Numbered from the stretch's first letter, positions 45,219-54,850 are shown. The stretch is DNA of 64,000 nt from Planococcus antarcticus DSM 14505 (GCF_001687565.2 NZ_CP016534.2:1740501-1804500); one strand, 5' to 3'. Translations and numbers: made by a program. The notes: a model not told the origin generated them from the letters alone.

Positions 45219-46277
45219 ATGAATTTGGCAAAAGTAAAAACTTCGATGGTATTAATTCTGTCTTGCATCCTTGCATTGGCTGGATGCAATAGCAATCAGA
45301 ATGAATCTTCCGGTCAAAACGAAGACTCATCGGCATCAGATGATCAATTAAAGATTGTGACGACCTTTTTTCCTATGTATGAGTTCACTAGGAATATTAC
45401 CCAAGATAAAGCTAATGTGGAACTTTTAGTTCCCTCAAATGTTGAACCACATGATTGGAAACCCACTCCGAAAGATATGGCGATGATCCAAGAGGCAGAT
45501 GTGGTCATTTATAACAGTACCTATATGGAAACTTGGATTACTTCTATTCAAGATAGTTTAGATGAGAATCAACCCTTGTTTGTAGAAGCTAGTCAGGGTA
45601 TTGACTTAATGGAAGGGGCCGCCCACGAGCATGATCACGAAGAAGTCTATGGGCATGGAGAAGAAGAAGGTCACCACGAAGAATACCATGAGTACGGAGA
45701 AGAAGGGGACCACCATGAGGAAGAAGAGGTTCACCATGAACATGGCGGTGAGCAATTAGATCCGCACGTATGGTTAAGTCCAGTGCTTGCTCAGGAAGAA
45801 GTCAAAACCATTACGGACGCGATTGTAAAGTTAGATCCAGAAAATCAACGCTATTATGAAAGTCGTAGTGAGGAATATACCCAAGAATTAAAAGAATTAG
45901 ATGAACTATTTCACAAAACATTAAAAGATATTTCTGGGAAAGAAATTATAACTCAACATGCTGCTTTTGGCTATTTAGCCAGAGAATATGATTTGGTTCA
46001 AGTACCCATTGCAGGATTGTCACCTTCTCAGGAACCGAGTCCAGCGAAGCTTGCTGAATTAAAGGATTTCGCTGAAGAAAAAGAAATAAATGTGATTTAT
46101 TTTGGAGAGACGACCTCCCCCAAAGTGGCCGAAACATTAGCTACTGAAATTGGGGCGGAAACGGAAGTATTGAGCACTTTAGAAGGTTTAAGCCAAGAAG
46201 ATAAAGAAGCAGGTTTAGGTTATATAGACATTATGAAAAATAACTTAACGTCACTGGAAAAGTCCCTTAAAAAATAG
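45219..46277 (+). CDS. znuA: Zinc-binding lipoprotein of an ABC importer
   Basis: The 352-residue product has a lipoprotein signal with lipobox LALAGC, a ZnuA-type fold with EPHDWKPTPKDM (metal His), the His/Glu-rich loop from about residue 136 to 180 (HEHDHEEVYGHGEEEGHHEE and on), then DPHVWLSPVLAQEE and QHAAFGYLAREY with further metal histidines. The long His loop is typical of zinc-specific members. It captures zinc outside the membrane for ZnuB/ZnuC. Confidence 0.95.
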   Translation: MNLAKVKTSMVLILSCILALAGCNSNQNESSGQNEDSSASDDQLKIVTTFFPMYEFTRNITQDKANVELLVPSNVEPHDWKPTPKDMAMIQEADVVIYNSTYMETWITSIQDSLDENQPLFVEASQGIDLMEGAAHEHDHEEVYGHGEEEGHHEEYHEYGEEGDHHEEEEVHHEHGGEQLDPHVWLSPVLAQEEVKTITDAIVKLDPENQRYYESRSEEYTQELKELDELFHKTLKDISGKEIITQHAAFGYLAREYDLVQVPIAGLSPSQEPSPAKLAELKDFAEEKEINVIYFGETTSPKVAETLATEIGAETEVLSTLEGLSQEDKEAGLGYIDIMKNNLTSLEKSLKK

Positions 46278-46499
46278 TCTAAGCAACAGTTCTTTGCTGT
46301 TAATTGCACCGTATTAGTTGCAATAGATGTGAAAGTACAGGGCTGGTACAATGCGGCAGCAACATATAAATACCCATGCCACGGGCGAGAAAATATAAAC
46401 AGCAGCTGAAATGAATGATTATGTTTGAAAAAGGCAAAGAATCAAAAAACTGATTAAGAATTTTTTATGTGTGTATCTTTTCTGGTAAGGAGAGAGAGT

Positions 46500-47207
46500 A
46501 TGAAACTTATTTCACTGAAAAACATAGTATTTGGTTATAACCATGTCCCTATACTCAACGGGGTTTCCTTTGATATTCAAAGTGGGGAGTTCGTTGGTGT
46601 AATGGGACCGAATGGAGCCTCCAAATCGACAATTTTACGTATCCTGCTTGGGTTGTTAAAGCCGTGGGAAGGTAGTGTGACGACCAGAAAAAGAAACATT
46701 CAAGGAAAACCTCTCACCATCGGTTATGTACCGCAACAAATTTCTTCATTTAATATAGGATTTCCAAGTACCGTACAAGAACTGGTCAGATCAGGCAGAT
46801 ATAAAAAAGGCAAATGGTTAAAGACATTAACCAAAGACGATTTAGCGCAAATCGAAAACGCATTAAAAATGGTGGGAATGTGGGAGTTTCGTTCTCGTAA
46901 GATTGGAGATTTATCAGGAGGGCAAAAGCAGAAAATAATTATCGCCAGAGTACTTGCAAGCGATCCGGATCTTCTCGTGCTAGATGAGCCAACAACGGGA
47001 ATGGATGCAGAAAGTAGAATGGAATTTTACAGATTTATGTCCCACCAAGTAAAAAAGCATAATCGAACCGTTTTAATGGTTACCCATGAACAAGACGAGG
47101 TTGAGCGTTATTTAGACAAAGTACTTCGATTAGAGAAAGGAGAGCAAGGTGAGTGGAAATGTTTGACCTTGGATTCATGCAACGAGCATTTTGGGCAGGT
47201 GGATTGA
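46500..47207 (+). CDS. znuC: Zinc ABC transporter ATP-binding protein
   Basis: The 235-residue product has Walker [10 protein letters not shown], a variant with Ala in place of the third Gly that is usual in Gram-positive zinc/manganese ATPases, the Q-loop VPQQ, signature LSGGQKQKI and Walker [14 protein letters not shown] 220-base gap separates it from znuA with no gene in between, so it may need read-through or its own promoter. Its 3' end overlaps znuB by 49 bases. Site AAGGAGAGAGAGT precedes ATG. Confidence 0.94.
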   Translation: MKLISLKNIVFGYNHVPILNGVSFDIQSGEFVGVMGPNGASKSTILRILLGLLKPWEGSVTTRKRNIQGKPLTIGYVPQQISSFNIGFPSTVQELVRSGRYKKGKWLKTLTKDDLAQIENALKMVGMWEFRSRKIGDLSGGQKQKIIIARVLASDPDLLVLDEPTTGMDAESRMEFYRFMSHQVKKHNRTVLMVTHEQDEVERYLDKVLRLEKGEQGEWKCLTLDSCNEHFGQVD

Positions 47208-48004
47208 TTGGTATTATGAGCCCATTGCTAGGAATTTACCTTGTTTTGAGAAGACAAGCTTTGATGGCAGATACTCTATCTCATATTTCACTTTCAGGTG
47301 TAGCCATCGGTTTTTTTATTAACCAGAATATTACACTTTCGACAATTCTGGTGGTAATCGCAGGGGCAATAGGAATCGAGTATATGAGAAGGGGATATAA
47401 AACCTATTCAGAAGTTTCAATTGCCATTATGATGGCCGCAGGATTATCGTTTGCTTTAGTTTTATTATCTTTAAGTGATGGCGGATTGACAACCAATATC
47501 GAGCAATATCTATTTGGTTCAATCGTCACCACAAGTGCCAAACAGCTTTATGTGTTAGCAGTTGTGACGTTAATAGTCCTTCTTTTTCTCTTTTTTTTCA
47601 GGAGAGCGCTGTACTTAATGACTTTTGATGAAGATACAGCTTACACAAGTGGCATTAACACGAATTTATTGTCATTATCCTTTAGCATTCTGGTTGGAAT
47701 AGCTATTTCAGTTATTATACCAACAATCGGCGTGCTCTTAGTTTCTGCTTTGATGGTGCTGCCAGCAGCTTTTGCAATTAGGTTTACAAAAGGGTTCAAA
47801 GCAGTGATGATTACAGCGATTGTAATTGCTCTGTTTAGTATTTATTCCGGTTTAATCTCTTCCTATATGTTTGGTACTCCACCGGGTGCTACGATTACTT
47901 TAATTTTAGTCATTAGTTTAGTAATTGGTTCTATTATACAAAAAACAATCATTCACTTAACTAGAAGAGGGAAGAAGGAAATTCGTAGAGTTACTTATAA
48001 ATAA
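47159..48004 (+). CDS. znuB: Zinc ABC transporter permease
   Basis: The 281-residue product has about eight membrane helices of the ABC-3 permease family, with [20 protein letters not shown] at the ATPase contact and [19 protein letters not shown] near the end. It forms the channel for zinc together with ZnuC and ZnuA. ATG at 47159 lies after AAGGTGAG; GTG at 47153 is an alternative. Confidence 0.93.
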   Translation: MFDLGFMQRAFWAGGLIGIMSPLLGIYLVLRRQALMADTLSHISLSGVAIGFFINQNITLSTILVVIAGAIGIEYMRRGYKTYSEVSIAIMMAAGLSFALVLLSLSDGGLTTNIEQYLFGSIVTTSAKQLYVLAVVTLIVLLFLFFFRRALYLMTFDEDTAYTSGINTNLLSLSFSILVGIAISVIIPTIGVLLVSALMVLPAAFAIRFTKGFKAVMITAIVIALFSIYSGLISSYMFGTPPGATITLILVISLVIGSIIQKTIIHLTRRGKKEIRRVTYK

Positions 48005-48056
48005 CGTTTGGTTTTAGGTATTACCATAAACAATCACTAAAAAGGCGGTTTTCTAA

Positions 48057-48629
48057 ATGATTCTTTCCGGGTTAACAATTGCAGAAAAAATAGAAAAGAA
48101 AGAACTTACAATTAAGCCAATGGCATCAAGCCAGGTTCAACCAGCCTCCATTGATTTGCGGATTTCAAATCATTTTTTAATCATGGATGAGCATTCAACC
48201 CCTTATATTTCATTAGAGAAACCTGCTAAATATAAAGAGGTTTACCAAGATACAATCATCATACCCCCTCAAGGTTTTGTTCTTGGGACGACAATTGAGA
48301 CTGTTGAATTACCCAACGACCTAACGGCTTTTGTCGAAGGAAGAAGCTCAATTGGAAGACTGGGTTTATTTATTCAGAATGCAGGTTGGGTAGACCCTGG
48401 ATTTAAAGGCCATATCACCTTGGAACTTTATAACGCAAACCGTATACCCATCGAGCTAAAAGCAGGAAGACGTCTTTGTCAGCTAGTCTTTGCTAAGTTA
48501 GACCAAGAGGGCCACACCTATAAAGGGAAGTATAATTACCAACAAAAAGCAACCGAAAGCCGTATCTACCTTGATAACGATAAAGAAGAAATACATCAAA
48601 AAAAACCGAAATTTGAGCAATTCGATTAA
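48057..48629 (+). CDS. dcd: dCTP deaminase (Dcd/DUT family)
   Basis: The enzyme turns dCTP into dUTP (or dUMP in bifunctional forms), feeding thymidylate synthesis. The 190-residue product has [32 protein letters not shown] and [17 protein letters not shown], with the active-site SSIGR motif and the Glu of the deaminase (TLEL). This family needs no zinc, unlike dCMP or cytidine deaminases. It lies 52 bases after znuB and probably shares its Zur-controlled transcript. A terminator follows. Confidence 0.9.
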   Translation: MILSGLTIAEKIEKKELTIKPMASSQVQPASIDLRISNHFLIMDEHSTPYISLEKPAKYKEVYQDTIIIPPQGFVLGTTIETVELPNDLTAFVEGRSSIGRLGLFIQNAGWVDPGFKGHITLELYNANRIPIELKAGRRLCQLVFAKLDQEGHTYKGKYNYQQKATESRIYLDNDKEEIHQKKPKFEQFD

Positions 48630-48647
48630 ATGTAGTCTAAGTTTGGG

Positions 48648-48678
48648 AACAGCTTCTTTCAAAAAGAAGCTGTTTTTA
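48648..48678 (+). terminator. Terminator of the znu-dcd unit
   Basis: AACAGCTTCTTT and AAAGAAGCTGTT form a 12-bp perfect stem followed by T residues. Confidence 0.9.
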
Positions 48679-48786
48679 ATGAATTGAGCATGTATAAAAT
48701 GTAGCAAAATATGATGAAGTTGTTGAGGGTTCAACTCGTTTGAACTTCTATTTAAAAACAGGACTGATTTAAGGAGAGGTGATTTT

Positions 48787-49542
48787 ATGGTAAGTAATCA
48801 ATTGAAACTAGAAACAACCCCTTGGTATGAAGAACATTTCCAGACAGACTATATAAAAATTTATCAACACAGACACAGTGAGGCAGAAAATGAGTTGAGG
48901 AAATTATTGGAACTAATTCCTTGGGAAAAAGGGCAATCAGTTCTTGACTTATGTTGCGGTTATGGAAGACATTCACGTTACCTTGCAGAACTTGGCTGGA
49001 GAGTTACTGGAGTCGATCTATCAGCTCCATTGCTCCAAGAGGCAATCCGTTTGACTGTGAATTTACCGATTCAATATATGAGGTGTGACATGAGAAATAT
49101 TCCGTTTCAAAAGGAAATGGATCTGGTGTTAAACATGTTTACAAGCTTTGGGTATTTTCCCCAGGATGCGGAAAACGAAAAAGTAATTGAGGGAATTAGC
49201 CAATCTCTAAAAGAAGGCGGCTATTTCATTATGGATTATCTTAATCCTAAATTCGTTGAAGAAAACCTCATACCTTATTCAAGAGAAGAGATTGGACCGA
49301 TCGAATTAATTCAGTATAGGAAAGTTGAAAACGGACATGTGCATAAAAATATCTTTATGATTTCCGGCAGCGAAGAAAAACAGTACGAAGAAATTATTAA
49401 GCTGTATGATCTTGACAAAATGATGAAAATGTTAACATCAAAAGGGCTTTATGTCCAAAAAATTCTTGGACATTACGACGGCAGCGAATATCATTTCCAG
49501 AAATCTCCGCGAATGATTTTTATTTGTAAAAAAGGTCAATAA
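48787..49542 (+). CDS. Class I SAM-dependent methyltransferase
   Basis: The 251-residue product has SAM motif I VLDLCCGYGRHSRYLAELG, an acidic residue after the second strand (GVDLSAPLL) and motif IV-like DLVLNMFTSFGYF. Substrate cannot be told. The site AAGGAGAGGTGATTTT precedes the ATG. It lies after the zinc island and before an MBL-fold hydrolase gene, with no sign of a shared function. Confidence 0.85.
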   Translation: MVSNQLKLETTPWYEEHFQTDYIKIYQHRHSEAENELRKLLELIPWEKGQSVLDLCCGYGRHSRYLAELGWRVTGVDLSAPLLQEAIRLTVNLPIQYMRCDMRNIPFQKEMDLVLNMFTSFGYFPQDAENEKVIEGISQSLKEGGYFIMDYLNPKFVEENLIPYSREEIGPIELIQYRKVENGHVHKNIFMISGSEEKQYEEIIKLYDLDKMMKMLTSKGLYVQKILGHYDGSEYHFQKSPRMIFICKKGQ

Positions 49543-49617
49543 GACATTCATCTTTTCTATACGTGTTAATTGTCAATTCAAGTCGAACACACCAAAAAAT
49601 CCGAAAGGAGCAGAACG

Positions 49618-50409
49618 ATGAAAATAAATGATAACTGGCATTTCCAAGTTGGGGAATTTAAACTCATCGCTTTATCAGATGGGGCGTTTCCGGTATCCAA
49701 GGAATTCTTTTTTTCGAATACGCCTCAGGACATAATTGAACATATTCCTGAAGAGTTCAATGCTCCCCTAAACTTTTTGCTTATTGATACAGGAGAGAAA
49801 AAAATACTAATAGACGCAGGCTTTGGTGAGGAATATTTGCCGACTGGGGGCTACTTGCTAAGGCAGCTTCAACAGGAAGGGATCCGGCCTGAAGATATTC
49901 ACACAATCATCATTACTCACGGCCATTTAGATCATATCGGGGGGCTTTCTCAAAATGGAAAACCCGTCTTTTCCAATGCTGAACATCTGATTACAGCTGA
50001 AGAGTGGAATTACTGGTCAAAGCATCCGGAAACTACGGAATCAATGACCTTGGCTGCACTAAAAGGCCAGATCACCTTCATTCATTCTAATTTTCACATT
50101 TGTCGGGGCATCTCAGTTAAGCATACTCCAGGCCATACAGAAGGCCATCTGACGGTTTCTATTGAGTCGCAAGGCACACGCTTGTTGGTCGCTTCCGATA
50201 TTCTCAACGACCCAGTCACTCTTTCACATCCTGCCTCTCATATTGCTGCCGAACTGGATCCTGGCAAGGGCATGGAGACACGCCAGGCTTTTTTGCAAGA
50301 AGCCCATGAGCAATCAGCACAAGTTTTTGCATGTCATTATCCGTTTCCAGGACTGGGTAAAGTGAAGAAAGTCGAAGGGCAATGGACATGGGTGCCCCTG
50401 GATAACTAA
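49618..50409 (+). CDS. MBL-fold metallo-hydrolase
   Basis: The 263-residue product has the metal motif THGHLDHIGG (HxHxDH), a second His in VKHTPGHTEGH and an Asp in LLVASDIL, as in lactonase-like metallo-beta-lactamase-fold enzymes. It may hydrolyse lactones or thioesters. The ATG at 49618 follows CGAAAGGAGCAG. It is followed by a 160-base stretch with only a short doubtful frame and then a terminator. Confidence 0.87.
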   Translation: MKINDNWHFQVGEFKLIALSDGAFPVSKEFFFSNTPQDIIEHIPEEFNAPLNFLLIDTGEKKILIDAGFGEEYLPTGGYLLRQLQQEGIRPEDIHTIIITHGHLDHIGGLSQNGKPVFSNAEHLITAEEWNYWSKHPETTESMTLAALKGQITFIHSNFHICRGISVKHTPGHTEGHLTVSIESQGTRLLVASDILNDPVTLSHPASHIAAELDPGKGMETRQAFLQEAHEQSAQVFACHYPFPGLGKVKKVEGQWTWVPLDN

Positions 50410-50569
50410 AAGAGGCGGTTCAGCAGAGAAGCACCGATGTGAATGCGAATCCTCTGCACCAAAGCTAGTGGAAGGAGTGAAAAAAGTGAAATTCCCCAGC
50501 AAAGCTGAACGGCTGGTTTTATTTGGATCCAAACCACCTGGTCCCAGAAATAATTTGGTGTTGAGCCAA

Positions 50570-50602
50570 AAAAGGAGCAGACAAATTTGTCTGCTCCTTA
50601 AA
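50570..50602 (-). terminator. Terminator of the small membrane protein gene
   Basis: AAGGAGCAGACAAA and TTTGTCTGCTCCTT form a 14-bp perfect palindrome; the T-run (TTTTTT) is on the minus strand side. Confidence 0.88.
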
Positions 50603-50629
50603 ACTGACTTTATTAATTTAATAAATATA

Positions 50630-50827
50630 TTACGCTCTTTTTTCATCTAATCGCCGACGAAGCACTAGAGCCGAACTAGCAAATATAACGAAAGCTATTG
50701 TTGAACCAGCAGTAATTACCTTCAACACATTTCCAAATGGAGGATTGAATAACAGAGCAACCGAGATGATCAAAACGGCACCAGTTAATCCCATCCCTAA
50801 AATTAAGAATACCAAAATTTTATTCAT
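50630..50827 (-). CDS. Small two-helix membrane protein
   Basis: The 65-residue product has two hydrophobic helices (ILVFLILGMGLTGAVLIISV and ITAGSTIAFVIFASSALVL) and ends in the basic tail RRRLDEKRA. AGAGGTGAATTG precedes the ATG. No family was recognised. Its 220-base upstream region reaches the IS3 fragment and holds no gene. Confidence 0.7.
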   Translation of the reverse strand: MNKILVFLILGMGLTGAVLIISVALLFNPPFGNVLKVITAGSTIAFVIFASSALVLRRRLDEKRA

Positions 50828-51116
50828 CAATTCACCTCTTTTTATTTTATCCTTATACTACCATAGAAATGATTTAAAATATTTTTAAAAAAGTATTGAT
50901 CGGAAATATGTCTGCTGAACAAAATCAGTTCTCGAAGAAGAAAGCTAGCTTTCTGAAAATAATCTAGTTTACATATCATGAGTCATCGGAAGCAATTCAT
51001 ATAAGAATGGAGAGAAGAGAGGTTGATTAATGTCTTTCTTTGGTCTTCTGTCAAGAAAGTGGACACAGAAAAACTGTACTTTTTCTTCAAAAACCCTATC
51101 GCGCTCCGCTTGATCG

Positions 51117-51168
51117 GACAGCCATGAGAAGCGGTTCAAAAGCGAACCACTTCTCATGGCTGTCAAAC
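51117..51168. terminator. Long stem-loop inside the IS3 fragment
   Basis: ACAGCCATGAGAAG-C-GGTTC pairs with GAACC-A-CTTCTCATGGCTGT, a 19-bp stem with one mismatch. It lies between the IS end and the transposase stop codon and probably ends transposase transcripts or blocks outside reading. Confidence 0.6.
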
Positions 51169-51193
51169 TGTCACGAAACCAATCGTTCTGATA

Positions 51194-51815
51194 TCAGGGA
51201 TGCGTATTTTTTTCATAGTTTTCGGGTGACAAATAACCGAGTGTGGAGTGCCGTCTACGCAAATTATAGAAGTCATCGATGTAATGGCCGATTGCCTTTC
51301 GAGCGTCTTCCCGTGTTCGGAACCGGTGGCGGTAAATTAGCTCTTTCTTAATGGTGGCGTGAAACGATTCGATGCAGGCGTTATCGTACGGATCTCCCTT
51401 GCGGCTCATGCTGATTTGGAATTCGGCTTTTTTCAAGCACTTAATGTACTCATCGGAACAGTATTGAGAGCCGCGGTCAGAGTGATGGATTGGCTCACCA
51501 GTGGGATTTCGCAAGAGCAGCGCCTCTTGCAGCGCCCCAAGTGGCAGTTCGGTCTTCATCGTGACATCCAGACTCCACCCGATAATCTTGCGCGAGAATA
51601 GATCCATTACACTCGCCAGATACAACCATCCCTCTAGCGTCCAGATATACGTGATATCGTATACCCAGACCGTATTGGGCTTGTCGACATTAAAACGGCG
51701 CTCGAGAAGATTTGGGTAAACGAATTGGTGATGGTTGGAATCCGTCGTTGTCACGAATTGTTTTACTGGCAATGCACAGAGTCCTAGCTCTTTCATGTAA
51801 CGACCCTGTGTTAGG
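51194..51815 (-). pseudogene. IS3-family transposase OrfB, N-terminally truncated
   Basis: The remaining frame starts at the IS junction as SLTQGRYMKELGLCALPVKQ and carries the DDE residues: VWVYDITYIWTLEG, HHSDRGSQYCSDEY and ACIESFHATIKKELIY. The integrase core is whole, but the N-terminal DNA-binding part and OrfA are lost. It is closer to the IS150 group than the other element at 51817. Confidence 0.85.
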
Positions 51816-51874
51816 CTGGTTGTCGTACGAAACTCTCTTGTTATACTTTAATTATTAGATGAAGGTTGTGCGAC

Positions 51875-52374
51875 ATGACGAGTGAAAATAGAACGCGTTA
51901 TACGAAAGAACAGAAGGACGCTATCCTGAAACGGATGATGCCCCCTCAAAACGAATCCGTTAAAAGCATCACGGAAGATCTCGAGATTTCCAAACAAACA
52001 CTTTATAAATGGCGAAAACAAGCACGCAGTGCCGGATAAGCGACACCGGGAAATGACCAAGCATCCGAACGCTGGAACAGTGAAGATAAGTTTCTGGTGG
52101 TGCTGGAAACCTACGCGATGACGCGGAATACTGCCGGAAAAAGGGCTTGTACAAAGAACAGATTGATGCTTGGCGCATCAGTTGTCTAGGGGCCAACACA
52201 GGTGAAATCAACCAGACCAAACGGCTTTCTCAGGAACTGAAGGAAGAAAAACGGCGGACAGCTGAAGTGGAAAAAGATCTGCGTAAAAAAGAGAAGGCGC
52301 TGGCTGAAGCTGCGGCGTTATTGCTTCTGCGAAAAAAGGCCCGAGCGATTTGGGGGGATCCAGAGGACGAATGA
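51875..52374 (+). pseudogene. IS3-family OrfA with a stop codon and a deletion
   Basis: The frame starts MTSENRTRYTKEQKDAILKR with a helix-turn-helix (TEDLEISKQTLYKWRKQA). TAA at 52037-52039 stops it. Further on the reading frame shifts near 52120, where AYAMT-like sequence jumps to AEYCRKKGLYKEQIDAWR; about 13 bases appear to be missing between two GCGGAA copies. The last part (SQELKEEKRRTAEVEKDLRK) is a coiled coil. The end overlaps orfB by four bases (ATGA). Confidence 0.8.
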
Positions 52375-53438
52375 TCCGCCCGCCAGATCGCCGACGTGCG
52401 GTTGAACTCATCCAAGAAGCGAACCGCAACGGGGCCCGCTTGGCCCGTGCCTGTCAGGAATTGAATATCAATGTCCGCACGTATGAACGGTGGGTCTCCG
52501 GTGGCGAAGTGAAAGAAGATCAACGCCCCCACGCCGAGCGACCTGTGCCTCAAAATAAACTGAGTGAAGAAGAGCGACAAGAAGTGCTGCAAATCGGTAA
52601 GAAAGAAGAATTTGTGGACTTGCCTCCTTCCCAGATTGTGCCGAAGCTCGCCGATCGGTCCATCTACATCGCCTCTGAATCGACGATGTACCGTATTTTG
52701 CGCCAAGAACAGATGCAACAGCACCGCGGCCAAAGCAAACGCCCGAAAGCGAAATTGCCGGAGAGCTATTTGGCGACGGATCCGAACCAGGTCTGGACGT
52801 GGGATATCACGTGGCTGAAAGGTCCGGTGAAAGGGCTATATTATCGACTCTATTTGATCATCGACCTGTTTAGTCGAAAGATTGTCGGCTGGGAAGTGTG
52901 GGAAATGGAAGATGCCAATCATGCGGCCGATCTGATCAGAAAAACCGTCGTCAGCGAAAAAATACACGGAGCGCCACTGGTACTGCATTCCGATAACGGC
53001 AGCCCGATGAAAGCCGCGACGTTCCAGGCGTTGCTTAAGAAACTGGGGATTCAAAGTTCATACTCCAGACCGCGCGTCAGTAACGACAATCCGTATTCGG
53101 AAGCCATTTTTCGGACACTTAAATACCGGCCAGAGTTTCCGGTTGACGGATTTGCCTCTCTTGAAGAGGCACGGGAATGGACCACTCGGTTCGTCCACTG
53201 GCATACGCATGAGCATCAGCACAGCAGTATTAACTTTGTGACGCCAGAACAGCGTCACACGGGTGTTCACGTGGAAGTACTGAAAAATCGGCATGAAGTT
53301 TACATACAAGCGAAACAAAATCGGCCGGAACGGTGGGCAAGAACGACAAAAAATTGGCAACCGCATGAATCCGTCGCATTGAATCCGATGAAAGAGAAGG
53401 CGCGGACGGATCAGTTGCTTCAACGGCAGAAGGAATAA
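52371..53438 (+). CDS. IS3-family transposase OrfB
   Basis: The 355-residue product has an N-terminal helix-turn-helix (RLARACQELNINVRTYERWV) and the DDE core: WTWDITWLKGP, LHSDNGSPMKAATF and PYSEAIFRTLKYRPE. The frame is intact while orfA is not, so the element probably moves only if OrfA is supplied elsewhere. Confidence 0.9.
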   Translation: MIRPPDRRRAVELIQEANRNGARLARACQELNINVRTYERWVSGGEVKEDQRPHAERPVPQNKLSEEERQEVLQIGKKEEFVDLPPSQIVPKLADRSIYIASESTMYRILRQEQMQQHRGQSKRPKAKLPESYLATDPNQVWTWDITWLKGPVKGLYYRLYLIIDLFSRKIVGWEVWEMEDANHAADLIRKTVVSEKIHGAPLVLHSDNGSPMKAATFQALLKKLGIQSSYSRPRVSNDNPYSEAIFRTLKYRPEFPVDGFASLEEAREWTTRFVHWHTHEHQHSSINFVTPEQRHTGVHVEVLKNRHEVYIQAKQNRPERWARTTKNWQPHESVALNPMKEKARTDQLLQRQKE

Positions 53439-53496
53439 ATAGCAGTTTTCGAAAACAGAGAGATGCGACAACTATATTGACAAACACCGATACCGA

Positions 53497-53594
53497 GTAA
53501 GGTTAATATGGTGACGTATTAACAAATAGGGGTGGCACCACGATTTTAGTAATCTCGTCCCCAAGACAATTGTCTTGGGGGTGAGATTTTTTTG
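53497..53594 (+). promoter_or_regulatory. T-box leader lacking Stem I
   Basis: The T-box sequence AGGGGTGGCACCACG (53528-53542) is preceded by a Stem III-like hairpin GTTAATA / TATTAAC (53502-53523) and followed by a strong terminator (53551-53593) with AATCTC...CCCCAAGACAA arms. Only about 25 bases separate Stem III from the IS end, so Stem I and the specifier loop are absent. The TGGC in the motif would pair with a tRNA ending in GCCA. The leader can no longer read a codon and should mostly terminate transcription from upstream. Confidence 0.8.
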
Positions 53595-53626
53595 TTTGGC
53601 TAAAATTCATTGGGGGAGCGGTTACG

Positions 53627-54850
53627 ATGAAAAACTGGAAGTATTCTTTATTATTGTTAGGTGATATCGGTATTTCGAATATAGGCGGATGGGTTTATCT
53701 GATTGCCTTGAATTTAATTATCCTCAATGAAACGGGCTCTCCTCTAGCAATCTCTTTACTGTATATTTTAGGGCCGATCGCGACGATTTGTTCTAATTCA
53801 TGGGCAGGAAGCCTAATAGATCGTATTAATTCGAGGAAGTTTATGATTGGGTTAGATATTTCACGTGCTTTATGTATTGCATTGATCCCTGTGCTTCCTT
53901 CGCTGGTCTATGTTTATGTCATCGTATTTATCATTAATATCGGAAGTGCCATGTTTGAGCCCACGTCAATGGTGTATATGACCAAACTAATACCAGAGAA
54001 AGATCGCCAACGATTTAATGCTTTGAGAAGCTTTATCAATTCTTGCGGAACATTAATCGGCCCTGCAATAGCGGATATTTTATTTTGGATGGGCACACCT
54101 GACACGGCTATCTATATAAACTCCGTTGCGTTAATTTTGTCAGCTTTTATCATCTTTTTATTGCCTAATGTTGATTCGCAAACAGTACCATCCGAAACTG
54201 AAAAACTTTCTCGGAAGATGATAAAAGATGACTTTAAAGTAGTTTACAAGTTCAGTCATACTCATACTTTTATTTTAAAGATTTATCTTCTTTTTGTTGG
54301 AATGACGATATTTATGACTGCCCTAGATTCATTAGAAGCAGCTTTTGCGAAAGAAGTTATTCTGATGTCAGACACGAACTATGGATTCTTACTCAGTGTA
54401 TTTGGAACGGGAATTATTTTGGGTTCTGTTATCAACACCGTTTTTTCCAAACAATTGGCAGTCAACTTGCTAATCGGGGGTGGATCTATTTTTACTGCAG
54501 TCGGTTATCTTGCTCTCTACAGCTCTCAAGGTTTTATCAGTGCTGCAATGGGAACTTTTGTGATTGGATTTGCCATCACTTTTGCAAACACGGGTTATTT
54601 GACGTTCTATCAGAACAATGTGCCAGTGAAAATGATGGGGAGGTTTGGCAGTTTGTTCAGTATGGTTGAAGCTTTGTTTATAATCATTCTAACCGTAATA
54701 ATTGGTTTGGCAGCTGAATTGACTTCAATACGGTCTGTAGGCTTAATAGGTTCATTTACTTTTTTATTATTAGGGATTATGGCATTCAAGGTAGTAACCG
54801 CTAAAAGAAGAAAAGTACATTTTGGAGAGAATATGAACTTAAACAGTTAG
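53627..54850 (+). CDS. MFS transporter
   Basis: The 407-residue product has about 12 membrane helices and an MFS loop 2-3 motif in SWAGSLIDRINSRKFMIG. It resembles the drug or metabolite efflux group in which members have about 400 residues. A T-box leader is upstream, so in the ancestor the gene was probably induced by lack of one amino acid, which would suit an amino acid related transporter. The GC content looks lower than that of the core block. Site TGGGGGAGCGGTTACG precedes the ATG. Confidence 0.85.
   Translation: MKNWKYSLLLLGDIGISNIGGWVYLIALNLIILNETGSPLAISLLYILGPIATICSNSWAGSLIDRINSRKFMIGLDISRALCIALIPVLPSLVYVYVIVFIINIGSAMFEPTSMVYMTKLIPEKDRQRFNALRSFINSCGTLIGPAIADILFWMGTPDTAIYINSVALILSAFIIFLLPNVDSQTVPSETEKLSRKMIKDDFKVVYKFSHTHTFILKIYLLFVGMTIFMTALDSLEAAFAKEVILMSDTNYGFLLSVFGTGIILGSVINTVFSKQLAVNLLIGGGSIFTAVGYLALYSSQGFISAAMGTFVIGFAITFANTGYLTFYQNNVPVKMMGRFGSLFSMVEALFIIILTVIIGLAAELTSIRSVGLIGSFTFLLLGIMAFKVVTAKRRKVHFGENMNLNS

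Larger units (their letters stand above)
51048..51815 (-). mobile_element. IS3-family element, fragment cut by a second element
   Basis: The left end TGTCAAGAAAGTGGACAC is intact and the 3' two thirds of orfB remain. The rest, including orfA and the start of orfB, is missing at the point where the next IS element begins (about 51816). The missing part is not on the other side of that element. Confidence 0.8.
51817..53474 (+). mobile_element. IS3-family insertion sequence with damaged orfA
   Basis: Terminal repeats are GTTGTCG at 51819-51825 and CGACAAC at 53466-53472, both with CTCTCT / AGAGAG blocks inside. It carries orfA and orfB. It has cut the IS3 fragment on its left and lies 20-25 bases before the remaining part of a T-box leader on its right, so its insertion or a later deletion removed both flanks. 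Confidence 0.82.

Noticed and set aside
50468..50650. Short plus-strand frame MKFPSKAERLVLFGSKPPGP
   Set aside because: It runs through a perfect terminator palindrome and into the convergent gene, and was not recognised.
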